Source: Methanothermococcus okinawensis
GTDB taxonomy: Archaea > AGJL01 > Methanococci > Methanococcales > Methanococcaceae
Direction: 5' to 3'
Assembly (NCBI GenBank): GCA_015661555.1
Contig: DQVW01000003.1
Span: 1-25,594 of the forward strand
DNA: 25,594 nt
Of the stretch, positions 16,172 to 23,316 are shown piece by piece. The notes beneath the pieces are model-generated. The model did no database searches, was not told where the DNA came from, and saw only the letters and a program-made list of their open reading frames with translations. How positions within the stretch are numbered: the first letter of the stretch is position 1; every line of letters starts with the position of its first letter. The position numbers were made by a program, and so were the translations under genes.

Positions 16172-18079
16172 TTACCTCACTCTAACGGCGTCTAGATTCA
16201 TAGGGGCTCTAGTCTCCTTCTTAAATAGTTTATGGGCAGTACTTGCAAAGTCTATACACTTAGAGGCCTCACCGTGAACCATGAGTATCTTCTCAGGCAT
16301 AGGTTTAAGTTTCCTGAGGTATCTCAACAACTGCCTCCTGTCACTGTGTCCAGAGAACCCCTCCAAGGTATGGACCTCAAGGTTTACCTTTATCACCTTG
16401 GACTTTCCATTTTTACCAGTTATAGGTATCTCACGCCAGCCCTTCTGCACCTTCCTTCCAAGGGTACCCTCAGCCTGATAACCTACAAAGATAAGGGAGT
16501 TCCTCTCATCCCCTGCAAGGGCCTTGAAGTACTCAACACTTGGACCTCCAGTTAGCATACCTGAGGTTGTAAGTATTATACAGGGTTCATCACTGTCTAT
16601 TATGTTCCTCCTGTTGTTGGTGTTTTTAACCTTCCTGAACACCTCGGAGAGGAAGGGGTTGTCACCCTCATGAAGTATCCTGTCCCTTATACTCTTGGAT
16701 AGATACTCTGGATAGGCTGTATGGATGGCAGTAGCCTCCCAGATCATACCGTCAAGGTAAACTGGCGCGTTGAATACCCCCTGGTTATACCCCTCCTCCA
16801 AGACCAGCATCAACTCCTGGGCCCTACCTACACCAAAGACAGGTATAAGTACCTTCCCTCCTCTATTTATAGTCTCTGAGACAATCCTTAGAAACTCCTT
16901 CTCAGTCTTCTCCCTATCTGGAAGGATATCCTCCTGTCCTCCATAGGTGGACTCTATTATCAGGGCCTCCAACCTTGGAAACTGACATACTGCAGGTTCC
17001 AGGAGTCGTGAGGCCTCAAACTTTATATCCCCTGTGTAGGCTATGTTAAAGAGCCCCTCCCCAATGTGAAGATGTACTATAGAGGAGCCTAGGATATGCC
17101 CTGCGTTGTGGAGGGTTAGTTTTACCCCAGGTGCAATATCAGTAGTTACCCCGTAGTCTAGAGGTATGGTATGTTTAACACACTTCTTGATATCCTTGGT
17201 AGTGTAGGGTACAACCTTCCCCTCCTTCTCTGCAATCTCTAGATAGTCCTTCTGAAGTAGGGTCATTAGATCCCTTGTAGGTCTAGAGCAGTATACCGGT
17301 CCATCGTAGCCGTATCTAAAGAGGCCTGGGATGAAGCCACAGTGATCCAGGTGGGCATGGGTGACAACTACTGCATCTATCTCCTCTATGGAGAACTCTG
17401 GGGTGTCAAAGTGGGGGAATGCCCTCTCACCGTCCACGGCAACATTTATTCCACAGTCTATTACAATTCTGTTCTCAGGTGTCTGGAGGTAGTTACAGGT
17501 CCTTCCAACCTCCCTTGCACCTCCCAGGAAAGATACCCTTACCCAGGCATCCCCCTTAAATATCACATCCCTGTGTATCCTTCTCCCTATCTTCCTAAGG
17601 ATCTCTTTAACCTCTGCCCTCTCCCTGTAAAGTGTAGCCCTTATTGCATTTATGGTTTCAGAGGGTATTGGAGGGGTCCTAACAGGTTTAGGGGCCCACT
17701 TTATAGCTTTCTTAATCTCCTCCAAGGTGCGCCCCTCCTTCCCAATAACCAGTCCAGGTTTCTTAGACTCTATAATCACCTCCCCTGTGTTTGCATCGAA
17801 TATACAGTTTGTTATCTCTGCATCCTCTGGCACTATCTCCAGTATCTTCCTCTTGGCAATTTCTGGATCAGTTAAAACAGAGGGATCTGGCCTTACAGTA
17901 ATTCTCTTCTTGAACATCTTTGCAATATTCTTGATAAATGTGTTTGAAAAGATCTCAGGATTCTTGGAGTAGATCACTACCTCTGGTCCTTCAAATTGAA
18001 CATCTGTAATTATAGCATTTCCAGGTGAGTTCTTTATAACGTATTCCTTTATCTCCCTCAACAACTCCTCAGCTGACAA
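16172..18079 (-). CDS. aCPSF1/FttA, KH-domain beta-CASP ribonuclease and transcription termination factor
   Basis: Archaeal homologue of CPSF73 that cleaves nascent RNA at uridine-rich sites and terminates transcription. The N-terminal 150 residues hold KH-type RNA-binding modules, including the VIGKEG loop (111-116). The metallo-beta-lactamase core follows, with the metal motif HAHLDH (241-246), AGHILGS and YTGDI, then the beta-CASP part with LTTSGMLTGGPS and the late motifs FSGHSD and MVHGE. The 635 residues match the family. The TTG start overlooks a GGAGGG site. The gene lies between psmB upstream and mfnD downstream; the pairing with psmB is, from memory, also found in M. jannaschii (MJ1236-MJ1237). 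Confidence 0.95.
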   Translation of the reverse strand: MSAEELLREIKEYVIKNSPGNAIITDVQFEGPEVVIYSKNPEIFSNTFIKNIAKMFKKRITVRPDPSVLTDPEIAKRKILEIVPEDAEITNCIFDANTGEVIIESKKPGLVIGKEGRTLEEIKKAIKWAPKPVRTPPIPSETINAIRATLYRERAEVKEILRKIGRRIHRDVIFKGDAWVRVSFLGGAREVGRTCNYLQTPENRIVIDCGINVAVDGERAFPHFDTPEFSIEEIDAVVVTHAHLDHCGFIPGLFRYGYDGPVYCSRPTRDLMTLLQKDYLEIAEKEGKVVPYTTKDIKKCVKHTIPLDYGVTTDIAPGVKLTLHNAGHILGSSIVHLHIGEGLFNIAYTGDIKFEASRLLEPAVCQFPRLEALIIESTYGGQEDILPDREKTEKEFLRIVSETINRGGKVLIPVFGVGRAQELMLVLEEGYNQGVFNAPVYLDGMIWEATAIHTAYPEYLSKSIRDRILHEGDNPFLSEVFRKVKNTNNRRNIIDSDEPCIILTTSGMLTGGPSVEYFKALAGDERNSLIFVGYQAEGTLGRKVQKGWREIPITGKNGKSKVIKVNLEVHTLEGFSGHSDRRQLLRYLRKLKPMPEKILMVHGEASKCIDFASTAHKLFKKETRAPMNLDAVRVR

Positions 18080-18094
18080 AACTAACCCTCCAAA

Positions 18095-18125
18095 AATTTT
18101 TTAAATAAAATTAAAAATAATGGAA
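18095..18125 (-). promoter_or_regulatory. AT-rich promoter zone of the aCPSF1 gene
   Basis: The 108-base gap before aCPSF1 is strongly AT-rich. On the minus strand attatttttaatt and ttttatttaaaa are possible TATA elements close to the start, which would leave a very short leader holding the GGAGGG site (about 18086-18091). No single element can be chosen with confidence. Confidence 0.3.
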
Positions 18126-18160
18126 ATTTTTTTGAAGAAAAGTAGTGATATCTTGGGAGG

Positions 18161-18176
18161 AAATAAAATTAAAAAA
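18161..18176 (-). terminator. Uridine-tract terminator after psmB
   Basis: Reading the minus strand, ttttttaattttattt begins about 12 bases past the psmB stop at 18188. It is a typical archaeal U-tract terminator and would separate psmB from aCPSF1. Confidence 0.5.
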
Positions 18177-18187
18177 CAAAGTAAGGG

Positions 18188-18847
18188 TTATTTCTTCTTC
18201 TTAATTCTGTTTATTAATCTATTCACCTCTCTCTCGGAGTATATCTTGACCCCATTTTTATCCACCACTCCGAGGGAGATACCGTTACCTGAGAAGGCAT
18301 CCCTCTCCATGGCAGAGAGGAGAGCCTTAACTGCAAGATCTCTCCCCTTCCTTACCCCCATATTTCTCCTGTATTCACTTTCCAGGACTCCCAGGGCAGT
18401 GGGAGAACCTGAACCTGTGGCTGTGAAGGAGGTCTCCTCGTTAACTCCACCTAGAGGGTCTAGGGAAAATAGCTTTGGACCGTAGAGGTGGTCGTAACCT
18501 CCAACTAACAACTGGGTTAAAAAAGGAAAGTACCTACTACCGTGAAGTATGTTACTTAAAAGTGTGGCACAGGAGTGAGGTGGCATGTAATTGCCAGTTC
18601 TCAGTTTGTACAACTTGGCCTCTGCAGAGATCCATCTAACTAGGGCCTGGGCATCTCCAACACTCCCTGCCACGGTCATGGCAATATAATCATCTATCTT
18701 ATATAACTTTTTCGCCTCCTTATCTGCAACGAGATTACCCATTGTAGCTCTTCTATCTGTGGCGAGTACTACACCATCCCTACATACTAAACCTACTGTA
18801 GTGGTCCCCTTCATACACTCCGTGTATAACTCCTTGGATGCCATCAT
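18188..18847 (-). CDS. psmB: 20S proteasome beta subunit
   Basis: Catalytic subunit of the archaeal 20S proteasome. The mature N-terminal nucleophile is the first threonine of TTTVGL, released by cleavage after MKG; in the mature numbering the catalytic partners D17 and K33 are present, as is the late block SGNGISLGVVDK. I chose the first ATG of the ATG-ATG pair at 18847, because GGAGAT and three bases stand before it. The longer reading from 18862 puts that site inside the gene. This gives a 14-residue propeptide, longer than the short one I recall from M. jannaschii. The tail is lysine-rich (RIKKKK). A TATA box and a T-tract flank the gene, suggesting an independent transcript. Confidence 0.94.
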   Translation of the reverse strand: MMASKELYTECMKGTTTVGLVCRDGVVLATDRRATMGNLVADKEAKKLYKIDDYIAMTVAGSVGDAQALVRWISAEAKLYKLRTGNYMPPHSCATLLSNILHGSRYFPFLTQLLVGGYDHLYGPKLFSLDPLGGVNEETSFTATGSGSPTALGVLESEYRRNMGVRKGRDLAVKALLSAMERDAFSGNGISLGVVDKNGVKIYSEREVNRLINRIKKKK

Positions 18848-18893
18848 CCAATCTCCCCTCATCTTTTATTAAAAGTTTTACTTTTCTCCCTAA

Positions 18894-18904
18894 TAATATA
18901 TAAA
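18894..18904 (-). promoter_or_regulatory. Probable TATA box for psmB
   Basis: On the minus strand ttttatatatt lies about 50 bases before the psmB ATG in the short gap after rpoL. Initiation 25 bases on would leave a leader of about 25 bases with the GGAGAT site. This is among the clearest TATA boxes in the window. Confidence 0.55.
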
Positions 18905-18905
18905 A

Positions 18906-19205
18906 TTACCTTAGATCCTCTAGGGATCTGTCACAGAGGTCTATAATCTCCCTTAGGGCCTCTTTGAGCACCTCTATGGGGTCCACCCCCTCCTTAGTTA
19001 TAAGTGTTATCCTTGGATTGGATATGTATCTACCAGTTTCAGGGTCTAAAACAGGATGCTCTATACAGTAGGAGGCCATAACAACCTTGTCCTCCTTTCT
19101 CAGTAGAAGGTCCTTAAGGAGATTACAGAGTGAGTGGTCTTCATTTACAATCTCCAACTCTATACTGTTTTCATCCCTACTTATTATCTTCACGTATTGG
19201 CCCAT
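18906..19205 (-). CDS. rpoL: DNA-directed RNA polymerase subunit L (Rpo11)
   Basis: Small subunit that pairs with Rpo3 to form the assembly platform of archaeal RNA polymerase, equivalent to Rpb11. The family block NEDHSLCNLLKDLLL (21-35) and HPVLDPETGRYISNPRITL are unmistakable. Length is 99 residues. The ATG at 19205 has GGAGGGA upstream and lies inside the last 29 bases of the DUF2067-like gene, so the two are translated together. Confidence 0.94.
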   Translation of the reverse strand: MGQYVKIISRDENSIELEIVNEDHSLCNLLKDLLLRKEDKVVMASYCIEHPVLDPETGRYISNPRITLITKEGVDPIEVLKEALREIIDLCDRSLEDLR

Positions 19206-19830
19206 CCTCTCCCTCCTTCAAGTAGTACTCCTTTATAAGTTTAGGATCTCTATTTAACTGTATTGTACCATCCTCCTCCACCCTAAAGAAACCCTGCTCG
19301 ATACACTCCTCTACTATATCCTCCACATCCCTCTTTGTAAGATAGGATAGGAGGATTATTAAATTCTTCACAGGTTTAGAACCTATCTTCATGGTACTTA
19401 GTCTGGGATCACTGTGTATTCTACTTAACTCCTCCAGGATCTTGTTGAACTCCTCATAGGATAACTTACACTTTATACTACCACTATCCTCACTGTATCT
19501 GTAGTCAATATTCAGCATATCCAGGGTCTCCAGTATAAGGTCTTTACTTATAGGGTATTTTAATTCAGATAGTTGGAACTCGTAGTATCCCCTTGGATCT
19601 GGGTGGTACCTCTTATGTATCTTGTTTATTAGGGTCATTACAGTTCTGTAGTCCTCTATAAGTTTGTCCTTGTCGTAGCCGTATATCTTTATCCTGAAGG
19701 TGTTTATATCCTCCTCCTCGCTGTACACCGTCTTTGACTCTACTGAACAGTTAATGTCCATCTTGGCTATCTCGTTACAGAAATCCACTATCTCTCTATT
19801 TGTAGCCCTTAAACTTATAATCTTCTTCAT
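19177..19830 (-). CDS. Conserved archaeal protein, DUF2067-like
   Basis: A 217-residue soluble, charged protein. It begins with an alternating strand-helix pattern (MKKIISLRATNREIVDFCNEIA) and ends with a possible winged-helix segment (LTKRDVEDIVEECIEQGFFRVEEDGTIQLN) suggestive of nucleic-acid contact. I assign it to DUF2067 mainly from its length and its place directly before rpoL, which I recall from Methanocaldococcus. Its function is unknown. GGTGGG and three bases precede the ATG. Overlap with rpoL and position close behind the MBL gene (eight bases) indicate one transcript. An association with RNA polymerase or translation is only inferred from synteny. Confidence 0.6.
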   Translation of the reverse strand: MKKIISLRATNREIVDFCNEIAKMDINCSVESKTVYSEEEDINTFRIKIYGYDKDKLIEDYRTVMTLINKIHKRYHPDPRGYYEFQLSELKYPISKDLILETLDMLNIDYRYSEDSGSIKCKLSYEEFNKILEELSRIHSDPRLSTMKIGSKPVKNLIILLSYLTKRDVEDIVEECIEQGFFRVEEDGTIQLNRDPKLIKEYYLKEGEDGPIREDNK

Positions 19831-19838
19831 ACTCCCAC

Positions 19839-20633
19839 CTAGAGGTATACGATACTGTAGAAGTCCTTATAGAGGGAAACCTTCAATCCAATTTTGGCTG
19901 CAATAGTTTTAACACCTGTACTCTCTAGGATATACTTACACTCCCCTATCACATTTGTCATCTTTAGACCCATATGGCTCATAATAACTAACTCAGGTTT
20001 TTTATCCATACTCTCCAGGAGGTCTACCACATCCTCTGAACACAGGTGCCCCCTTATTCTCTTCCCCCTCTCCCTCATAACGTTGGCTACAAGTACCCTG
20101 ACCCCGTCAAAGTCCTGGGAGAGGGAGTCTATCTTTTCAGTATCTCCCGTATATCCAATATCACCTAAGTATGTACCAACCCTTAAACCTATACCAAAGG
20201 GATCTCCATGCTTTGTCTTGGTACCAGTTAACTTTACATCGTAGATACTTACAGACTCTCCAGGGTTTAATATATGGACCCCTTCACACATGGACTGGTG
20301 GTACTTGGATATGGCATTCTCGTATTTACCAAACCCCTCTAAAACTGAGAGATTACTTACAATATGTCCTCTCCTCTTAGTCATCCCCCTGGTCATGGCC
20401 TCCACTACTACCTCTGCATCTGTATAGTGATCTGGATGGTCATGGGATACAAAGAGGATGTTGGTATCTAGGGGATTTATCTTTAGATCCCTCATCCTAA
20501 CAAGGGTTCCTGGACCTGGATCTATATGTAACTGTGTTTTTTTCGTATGGATTCTAAAACCTCCAGTACCCTTGTTCTGATATATAGTCTCCCACCTACC
20601 TCCTCCAGCACCTAAAAATATTATATCCACCAA
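19839..20633 (-). CDS. Metallo-beta-lactamase-fold hydrolase, substrate unknown
   Basis: A 264-residue metallo-beta-lactamase-fold protein. The metal motif is SHDHPDH (63-69), with further conserved elements in TKHGDPFG, YTGDTE and MSHMG, so the dinuclear site looks complete. The opening LGAGGGRWETIYQN and the HIDPGPGTLVRM strand differ from RNase Z and glyoxalase II. It resembles a family found in methanogens whose function I do not know; a nucleic-acid or cyclic phosphodiester substrate is possible. The start is read as TTG 20633, with the adjoining GTG 20630 equally possible; neither has a strong binding site. It heads the run MBL, DUF2067, rpoL. Confidence 0.72.
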   Translation of the reverse strand: MVDIIFLGAGGGRWETIYQNKGTGGFRIHTKKTQLHIDPGPGTLVRMRDLKINPLDTNILFVSHDHPDHYTDAEVVVEAMTRGMTKRRGHIVSNLSVLEGFGKYENAISKYHQSMCEGVHILNPGESVSIYDVKLTGTKTKHGDPFGIGLRVGTYLGDIGYTGDTEKIDSLSQDFDGVRVLVANVMRERGKRIRGHLCSEDVVDLLESMDKKPELVIMSHMGLKMTNVIGECKYILESTGVKTIAAKIGLKVSLYKDFYSIVYL

Positions 20634-20673
20634 GATACCACATCCCCTTATTTTAATAGTCTAAAAATAGCAG

Positions 20674-21207
20674 TTAATCGATATAGACCACCTTGACATG
20701 TTCTACAATACCCTCAATCTCAACAACAACGTAAGGACTGGTTACAACAGGATCCTCTTTACAGGTCTCTTTGAGGTAGAGGGTTACATTACCCTCACTG
20801 TACTCTACAACCTTCTCTACAGAGAGATGACAGTTAGAGAGTTTCTTTCCCCCGTAGATAAATAGGATAGTTCTATTCCTGGACCTATCTAAATAAACGT
20901 AGTGGGCAGGTTCCTCTCTCTCACTATGTATTCCATACTCTAAAATAGTGTAGTTTAATATTCGAGGATACCTTATATATATTTTGTCCTCCCCTGTATC
21001 AGGTGTTTCTATCTCCTCTCTGATGGGGTATATTCCCCCATCTGTCTTGATAGTTCTTTCAATTTTCTCGCCAGTATTAATTTCACTGCTGGTCTCTAAA
21101 GGTGCTTCCTCACCCCTGTAATAAATGCAACAACATGATAAGTTAACTATTATCAACAGGATAATTGTAATACCCATTCTAAGTACATGAGCTATCTTAT
21201 CTCCCAA
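20674..21207 (-). CDS. Small putative membrane-anchored lipoprotein, unknown function
   Basis: Not recognised. The 177-residue protein has a positively charged start, one hydrophobic stretch (MGITIILLIIVNLS, 11-24) and then three consecutive cysteines (25-27), which looks like a signal peptide ending in a loose lipobox. The rest is hydrophilic, strand-rich and exterior in character, with several N-x-S/T sequons (for example NYT, NRT, NVT). The TTG start at 21207 lies 11 bases inside the end of uppS, with a GGGTGAGGA site before it. Translation is therefore probably coupled to UppS. Membrane topology is predicted only by eye. Confidence 0.5.
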   Translation of the reverse strand: MGDKIAHVLRMGITIILLIIVNLSCCCIYYRGEEAPLETSSEINTGEKIERTIKTDGGIYPIREEIETPDTGEDKIYIRYPRILNYTILEYGIHSEREEPAHYVYLDRSRNRTILFIYGGKKLSNCHLSVEKVVEYSEGNVTLYLKETCKEDPVVTSPYVVVEIEGIVEHVKVVYID

Positions 21208-21994
21208 ATCTCCTCACCCTCCTCTGATAGTCCCTAATTGCCCTGAGGAAATCGATCTTCCTAAACTTAGGCCAGTAGGTGTCACAGAAGTAGAGCTCTG
21301 AGTAACTTGACTGCCATATTAGAAAGTTACTTATCCTCTCCTCACCAGAGGTTCTTATTATTAGATCTGGATCTGGGTGGGGAAGGTCAGCTGTATATAG
21401 ATGCTGGGAGATAGTCTCTACAGTAATATCCTCAATATCCAATTGATTCTTTTTCACCTTTTCTGCAATCTTCTTAACGGCATCTACCAACTCCTGCCTG
21501 CCTCCATATGCAATGGCTATATTGACCCTGTATCTCCTGTAATCTTTAGTTCTCTCCTCTGCATATTTAATAGCCTCCTGTACCCTCTTGGGGAGTAGGT
21601 GCAACCTACCAATGGCCTTTATATTGATTTTATATCTGTGTACATCTGGATCATCTGCAATGGATCTAAACTCCCTCTCAAATAGATCCATGAGAGCCTC
21701 TACCTCCTCCTTAGGTCTATGAAAGTTCTCCAGGGAGAAGGAGTAGAGGGTGACTGTCTGGATATTCAAATCGATACACCACTTTATAAATTCCCTTACC
21801 TTCTTAGCCCCTAGGTAATGTCCCTTAATAGGTTTCTCCCCCAGTAATCTTGCCAACCTCCTGTTTCCATCCATTATAACCCCAACATGTTTTGGGACCT
21901 TATCCCTGTCAATCTTCCTCTCAAGTATCTTCTCGTAGATCTTCGATATTCCCACTTCGTTGAGAAAATCGTAAATTTTCATAAGTAAGGACAA
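21197..21994 (-). CDS. uppS: cis-Prenyltransferase (polyprenyl diphosphate synthase)
   Basis: Builds the long cis-polyprenyl diphosphate that becomes the lipid carrier for glycans in N-glycosylation. The catalytic block HVGVIMDGNRRLAR, the TLYSFSLENFHRP segment, the RVNIAIAYGGRQE strand and RTSGEERISNFLIWQSSYSE are all diagnostic. I prefer the TTG at 21994, which has GGTGGT four bases ahead. A GTG at 22003 and an ATG at 21982 are alternatives, so the N-terminus is uncertain by a few residues. The gene follows mtxX by about 30 bases and overlaps the putative lipoprotein gene. Confidence 0.92.
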   Translation of the reverse strand: MSLLMKIYDFLNEVGISKIYEKILERKIDRDKVPKHVGVIMDGNRRLARLLGEKPIKGHYLGAKKVREFIKWCIDLNIQTVTLYSFSLENFHRPKEEVEALMDLFEREFRSIADDPDVHRYKINIKAIGRLHLLPKRVQEAIKYAEERTKDYRRYRVNIAIAYGGRQELVDAVKKIAEKVKKNQLDIEDITVETISQHLYTADLPHPDPDLIIRTSGEERISNFLIWQSSYSELYFCDTYWPKFRKIDFLRAIRDYQRRVRRFGR

Positions 21995-22023
21995 AATTAC
22001 CACCGAGAAAAATAGTTTTCATT

Positions 22024-22752
22024 CTAAAGATTTTTCAGGAATTTTACACTGTTGTAGTATCTATGCCAGGTGCCACTTCTACTGGTGTCTATAAATTTTA
22101 CCCTCCTTTTACTTAGTACCAGGGCTCCACACCCTTCCACTCCACATACAAGGGCTAGAGATCTAAAGATAAGGTTGCCTGAGATACCATCTGGAGCTAT
22201 TATGACGTTGAAGCCCTCCTTTAAGTACTCCTCTAGCACTATCCCCCTATGCTCTATATGAACATTGTACTTTTTGCCTATATACTTCACCACCTTTGCA
22301 GCCTCCTCTATAGACCTGTCTATCTTCTCACTTCTCCCGTAGTCAGAGGGTCTTCCTCCAGAGAGTACTCCGATCTTCACGTCCTTAAACATCTCACTGT
22401 GTCTGAGAAAATCCAGGATGTACTCTATTATAGCTACCTTATCTTTGAAACCCTCTTCCCCTATCTCGTCTACACCTACAGGGGCTAGAAGGAAGTATTC
22501 ACCGTTAAAGGGGTTCCTCAGTATAGAGGCCCTGTAGAACCTCCCTATACGTTTCCTTAAATAGGGTATAACCTCTGAAGAGGGTAGAGTTCCCCTTATC
22601 CCCCCTAGCACCTTACCCCTCAATACGGCATCCACCAACTCCTCTGGATCTTCTACAAGTTCTACCTCTACACCTTCACCTAAGAGTTTTCTATAGGCCT
22701 TCAACACCTCTTCACTGTTTTTATTTTTGTAGTCTATCCCCATGAGATACAT
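22024..22752 (-). CDS. mtxX: Methanogenesis marker protein 4 (MtxX-like)
   Basis: A 242-residue protein of the MtxX / methanogenesis marker 4 family, found only in methanogens, with a fold related to phosphate acetyltransferases. Recognisable segments are GGIRGTLPSSEVIPYL, KIGVLSGGRPSDYGRS, FNVIIAPDGISGNLIFRS and the GTWHRYYNSV end. It was once proposed to be a methyltransferase, but the role is not established. GAGGAG lies upstream of the ATG. The gene starts two bases after the DUF4040-like subunit gene, so it is cotranscribed with the membrane subunits. Confidence 0.84.
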   Translation of the reverse strand: MYLMGIDYKNKNSEEVLKAYRKLLGEGVEVELVEDPEELVDAVLRGKVLGGIRGTLPSSEVIPYLRKRIGRFYRASILRNPFNGEYFLLAPVGVDEIGEEGFKDKVAIIEYILDFLRHSEMFKDVKIGVLSGGRPSDYGRSEKIDRSIEEAAKVVKYIGKKYNVHIEHRGIVLEEYLKEGFNVIIAPDGISGNLIFRSLALVCGVEGCGALVLSKRRVKFIDTSRSGTWHRYYNSVKFLKNL

Positions 22753-22754
22753 AT

Positions 22755-23009
22755 TTACTCCTCTATTTCGTCAAACCTCTGGGTCCTTAGCACTGTAAAG
22801 GCAAAGAAGGCAGGGAGTACAGCACCTCCAAGTATAGCCTCAGTTAGGGCAACATCTGGAGCCAGGAGGGATGTGAATATATAGGCCAGTCCTAAACCTC
22901 CCAGTCCTGTGAGAACCACACATTTAATAAGGTCCTTCTGGGTTAAGGCACCGAGATAGGAGAGTACAATAAGTATTAGCACTGCCCCATCTATTACACT
23001 TAGAGGCAT
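22755..23009 (-). CDS. Membrane hydrogenase / Mrp-like subunit, DUF4040 type (EhbD candidate)
   Basis: An 84-residue protein with about three membrane helices. The segment LAPDVALTEAILGGAVLPAFFAFTVLR is the signature of DUF4040, found in MrpA C-termini and in subunits of membrane-bound energy-converting hydrogenases. In Methanococcales the natural home is Ehb, where an isolated subunit of this type corresponds to EhbD by analogy with the Mbh order. The upstream gene is MrpG-like, which fits an EhbC-EhbD pair. The exact Ehb letter is inferred. The start at 23009 is two codons within three bases of the preceding stop, giving tight coupling. Confidence 0.72.
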   Translation of the reverse strand: MPLSVIDGAVLILIVLSYLGALTQKDLIKCVVLTGLGGLGLAYIFTSLLAPDVALTEAILGGAVLPAFFAFTVLRTQRFDEIEE

Positions 23010-23012
23010 ACC

Positions 23013-23297
23013 TTAACACCTTAACTTTTTTATCATCCTCCTCCTCATCCTGTCGTAGTAGTCTGCATTGGCTATGGAATGGGCTGCAAAGGGAGAGAGG
23101 ATAAGGTATAGAAGTGCCAGAAGTGGACGATTTAAAAGGAGCATTATAAGTATACAGGCCAGGTCTATAACACCTGCTATATGGATACGGGCATAGACCA
23201 TGTTTTTTCCATCCTTCATAACCCACAGTCTGTAGGATGCCAGTAGTATCCCCACTGATGCTATTAGGAGTAGTAACTCCCTAATAGGGATATCCAT
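23013..23297 (-). CDS. Membrane hydrogenase / Mrp-like subunit, MrpG type (EhbC candidate)
   Basis: A 94-residue protein with three hydrophobic segments (about 8-24, 39-57 and 58-75). The motif VYARIHIAGVIDLACILIML and the segment LLYLILSPFAAHSIANADYY match MrpG/MnhG/PhaG (RIHAAGK..., PVxAHAIARA). With the DUF4040 protein it forms the Na+/H+ antiporter-like part of an energy-converting hydrogenase, most likely Ehb, which supplies low-potential ferredoxin for biosynthesis. AGGTGTAGG lies just before the ATG. The basic C-terminus is RRRMIKKLRC. Confidence 0.7.
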   Translation of the reverse strand: MDIPIRELLLLIASVGILLASYRLWVMKDGKNMVYARIHIAGVIDLACILIMLLLNRPLLALLYLILSPFAAHSIANADYYDRMRRRMIKKLRC

Positions 23298-23316
23298 ATC
23301 CTACACCTCGTTATAA

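Noticed and set aside
17342..17875. 177-codon open frame opposite aCPSF1
   Set aside because: Antisense shadow of a gene with full catalytic motifs; composition is rich in tyrosine, proline and leucine from reversed codons.
22924..23226. 100-codon open frame on the minus strand across the two membrane-subunit genes
   Set aside because: Overlaps both real genes in another frame, is tyrosine- and cysteine-rich, and has no homology pattern.
23298..23316. TATA box (ttataattata) before the MrpG-like gene
   Set aside because: It is only about 10-20 bases from the ATG, which leaves no room for the AGGTGTAGG site in a leader; the gene is more likely read from the DUF362 promoter.
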